DNA from: Turicibacter bilis
GTDB lineage: Bacteria > Bacillota_I > Bacilli_A > MOL361 > Turicibacteraceae
DNA length: 64,000 nucleotides
NCBI RefSeq assembly: GCF_024499055.1
Contig: NZ_CP071249.1
Coordinates: 248,001-312,000 of the forward strand
Reading direction: 5' to 3'
Made by a program: the position numbers and the translations under genes
Part shown: in pieces, positions 62,947 through 64,000 of the stretch
Layout: each line of letters opens with the position of its first letter
Numbering within the stretch: position 1 is the stretch's first letter
Notes under the pieces: model-generated
Database searches by the model: none
Told to the model about the DNA's origin: nothing
The model's input: the letters and a program-made list of their open reading frames with translations, nothing else

Positions 62947-63126
62947 ATGAGTTGTAAATCTAAAGCAAAAGCAGCAAAAACAGAAACAAATAATCAATGG
63001 TGTGGTCAAGCAGCAATTGGAAATAGCAGTGATCATGTAGAAAAAACTGAATTTAGTAATGAGTGGGCGTCAACCAATAAATTAGCGACTCAAGAACATC
63101 CAAATAAAAACAAAAAAACTTACTAA
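62947..63126 (+). CDS. second small gamma-type SASP-like protein
   Basis: A 59-residue frame with GTGAGG before the ATG and a forespore-type promoter. Rich in Lys, Ala, Asn and Thr; K-T-E-F-S-N-E-W-A resembles the T-E-F-A-S-E germination-protease site. It shares the promoter pattern and leader sequence (AGAAAGTGAGG) with the gene at 62578, so the two likely arose by duplication or serve the same role. Contains two cysteines, unusual for SASPs. Confidence 0.65.
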   Translation: MSCKSKAKAAKTETNNQWCGQAAIGNSSDHVEKTEFSNEWASTNKLATQEHPNKNKKTY

Positions 63127-63141
63127 ATCTTTAAGGTTAGT

Positions 63142-63188
63142 GACACAAAGCGCGAATGATTTTCTCATAGCGTTTTGTGTCTTTTTTT
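63142..63188 (+). terminator. rho-independent terminator
   Basis: GACACAAAGCG pairs with CGTTTTGTGTC (one G-U pair) and a T-run follows. Confidence 0.85.
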
Positions 63189-63228
63189 AGTATAATGGTA
63201 GATAACAACATGAAGGAAGGGTGAGGAT

Positions 63229-64000
63229 ATGGAACTATTCGTTTCTGATTTAGATGGTACCTTATTAAATAAAGCAAGTGAAGTCTCTGAAAATAGTCGC
63301 ACGATTATTAATGAGTTAATTGAAAAAGGGGTAAAGTTTACAGTAGCAACTGCTCGTACACATGCTACAGTTATTGAATTATTAGAAGGATTAAATATTC
63401 AAATGCCTATCGCCATTATGAATGGAGTAGGAATTTACGATTTAAAAAATAGAAAATATCTTGAGATTGTTGATATTTCAAAAGTAGCGGCGCAGCAAAC
63501 GTTAGAAATTTTTGATCAATTAGGATTAGAGCCAATGGTTTACGGCATTAAAGATGATCAATTATCAGTCTTTTATCGTCAAATTAATAATCCGGTTTCA
63601 ACAAATTTTTATGAGCAACGTAAAGATAAAACTCTAAAGACGTTTACCTCTGTTGATGAGTTTGAATCTGTTGTGGCGACTCACCAAATTGTAAATATAC
63701 TTGTCTTTGATAAGTTAGAGTTAATTGAAGAAGCTTATCGTCAAGTTCAAAAAGTTGAAGGAATTAATGCGACTTATTATCCGACTCGTGAAGAAGGATT
63801 TGGATATATGGAATTATATAGTGCTAATGCCTCAAAAGCAAATGGGATTAAAGCATTAGCAAAATATGTTGAATTTGAAAAAATTATTGGATTCGGAGAT
63901 AATTTAAACGATTTACCGATGTTTGAACTAGCAGATGAAGCATACGCTCCAGCAAATGCAGTAGATGAAATTAAGGCAGTGGCAACTAATGTTATTCGTC
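63229..64000 (+). CDS. Cof-type HAD-IIB phosphatase, 3' end outside the window
   Basis: The frame is open to the window edge (257 codons seen). D-L-D-G-T-L-L-N gives HAD motif I near residue 7-14. T-A-R-T follows, and G-D-N-L-N-D-L-P-M is motif IV typical of Cof/YkrA-like sugar-phosphate phosphatases. Only a few residues at the C-terminus should be missing. GGAAGGGTGAGG precedes the start. Confidence 0.92.
   Translation, partial: MELFVSDLDGTLLNKASEVSENSRTIINELIEKGVKFTVATARTHATVIELLEGLNIQMPIAIMNGVGIYDLKNRKYLEIVDISKVAAQQTLEIFDQLGLEPMVYGIKDDQLSVFYRQINNPVSTNFYEQRKDKTLKTFTSVDEFESVVATHQIVNILVFDKLELIEEAYRQVQKVEGINATYYPTREEGFGYMELYSANASKANGIKALAKYVEFEKIIGFGDNLNDLPMFELADEAYAPANAVDEIKAVATNVIR

Overview
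The window is a gene-dense, low-GC stretch of the chromosome of a spore-forming Firmicute. Supporting signs are strong AGGAGG-type ribosome sites, a T-box leader, catabolite-repression-like sites, rho-independent terminators after most genes, and three short genes resembling small acid-soluble spore proteins (SASPs), each behind a forespore-type (sigma-G/F) promoter. The gene content recalls the Turicibacter/Erysipelotrichia branch, but that is an impression from protein style, not a database result. I saw no rRNA, tRNA, CRISPR array or prophage.

Layout. 1-10 kb: end of a WYL regulator, a PLD-helicase with a DUF3427-type C-terminus, a Nudix hydrolase, a repeat-rich 509-residue protein and a membrane-anchored glycerophosphodiesterase. 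10-18 kb: small unknown genes, prolyl-tRNA synthetase under a T-box, and the fruR-fruK-fruA fructose operon with repressor boxes and a cre-like site in its promoter. 18-26 kb: transport and membrane genes, exoA and a CiaRH-like two-component system. 26-30 kb: a GNAT/aminoglycoside-adenylyltransferase-like fusion, a decayed IS3-family element, a frameshifted small gene and an alpha/beta hydrolase. 30-38 kb: YtxH-type envelope genes, DedA, and a compact arsR-arsC-MATE-gshF operon with a clear promoter/operator, followed by a broken copy of part of gshF. 39-41 kb: remains of an ABC exporter, a Gate-domain transporter and an EEP-family hydrolase.

41.9-42.5 kb holds the most unusual element: three identical 232-bp tandem units, each encoding on the + strand a roughly 134-nt RNA with its own -10 region, two hairpins, several C-rich single-stranded stretches and a rho-independent terminator. 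It looks like a multicopy regulatory RNA array, similar in design to Listeria LhrC or streptococcal csRNAs. It lies just upstream of a preQ1-I-like riboswitch that leads into queD-queE-folE-queC-queF (queuosine precursor synthesis).

45-55 kb: carboxypeptidase M32, sucrose-6-phosphate hydrolase, methylglyoxal synthase, acetyltransferases, PAP2 phosphatase, azoreductase, glutamate racemase and small spore-related genes. 55-62 kb: a complete oligopeptide ABC transporter operon (oppA-B-C-D-F) whose OppB carries a large cysteine-containing insertion. 62-64 kb: an amidase-domain protein, two short SASP-like genes sharing the same sigma-G-type promoter pattern, and the start of a Cof-type HAD phosphatase that runs off the window.

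A recurring theme is gene decay. Fragments of a histidine phosphatase, an S66 peptidase, an IS3 element, gshF, an ABC exporter and a one-base frameshifted gene are scattered between intact operons.
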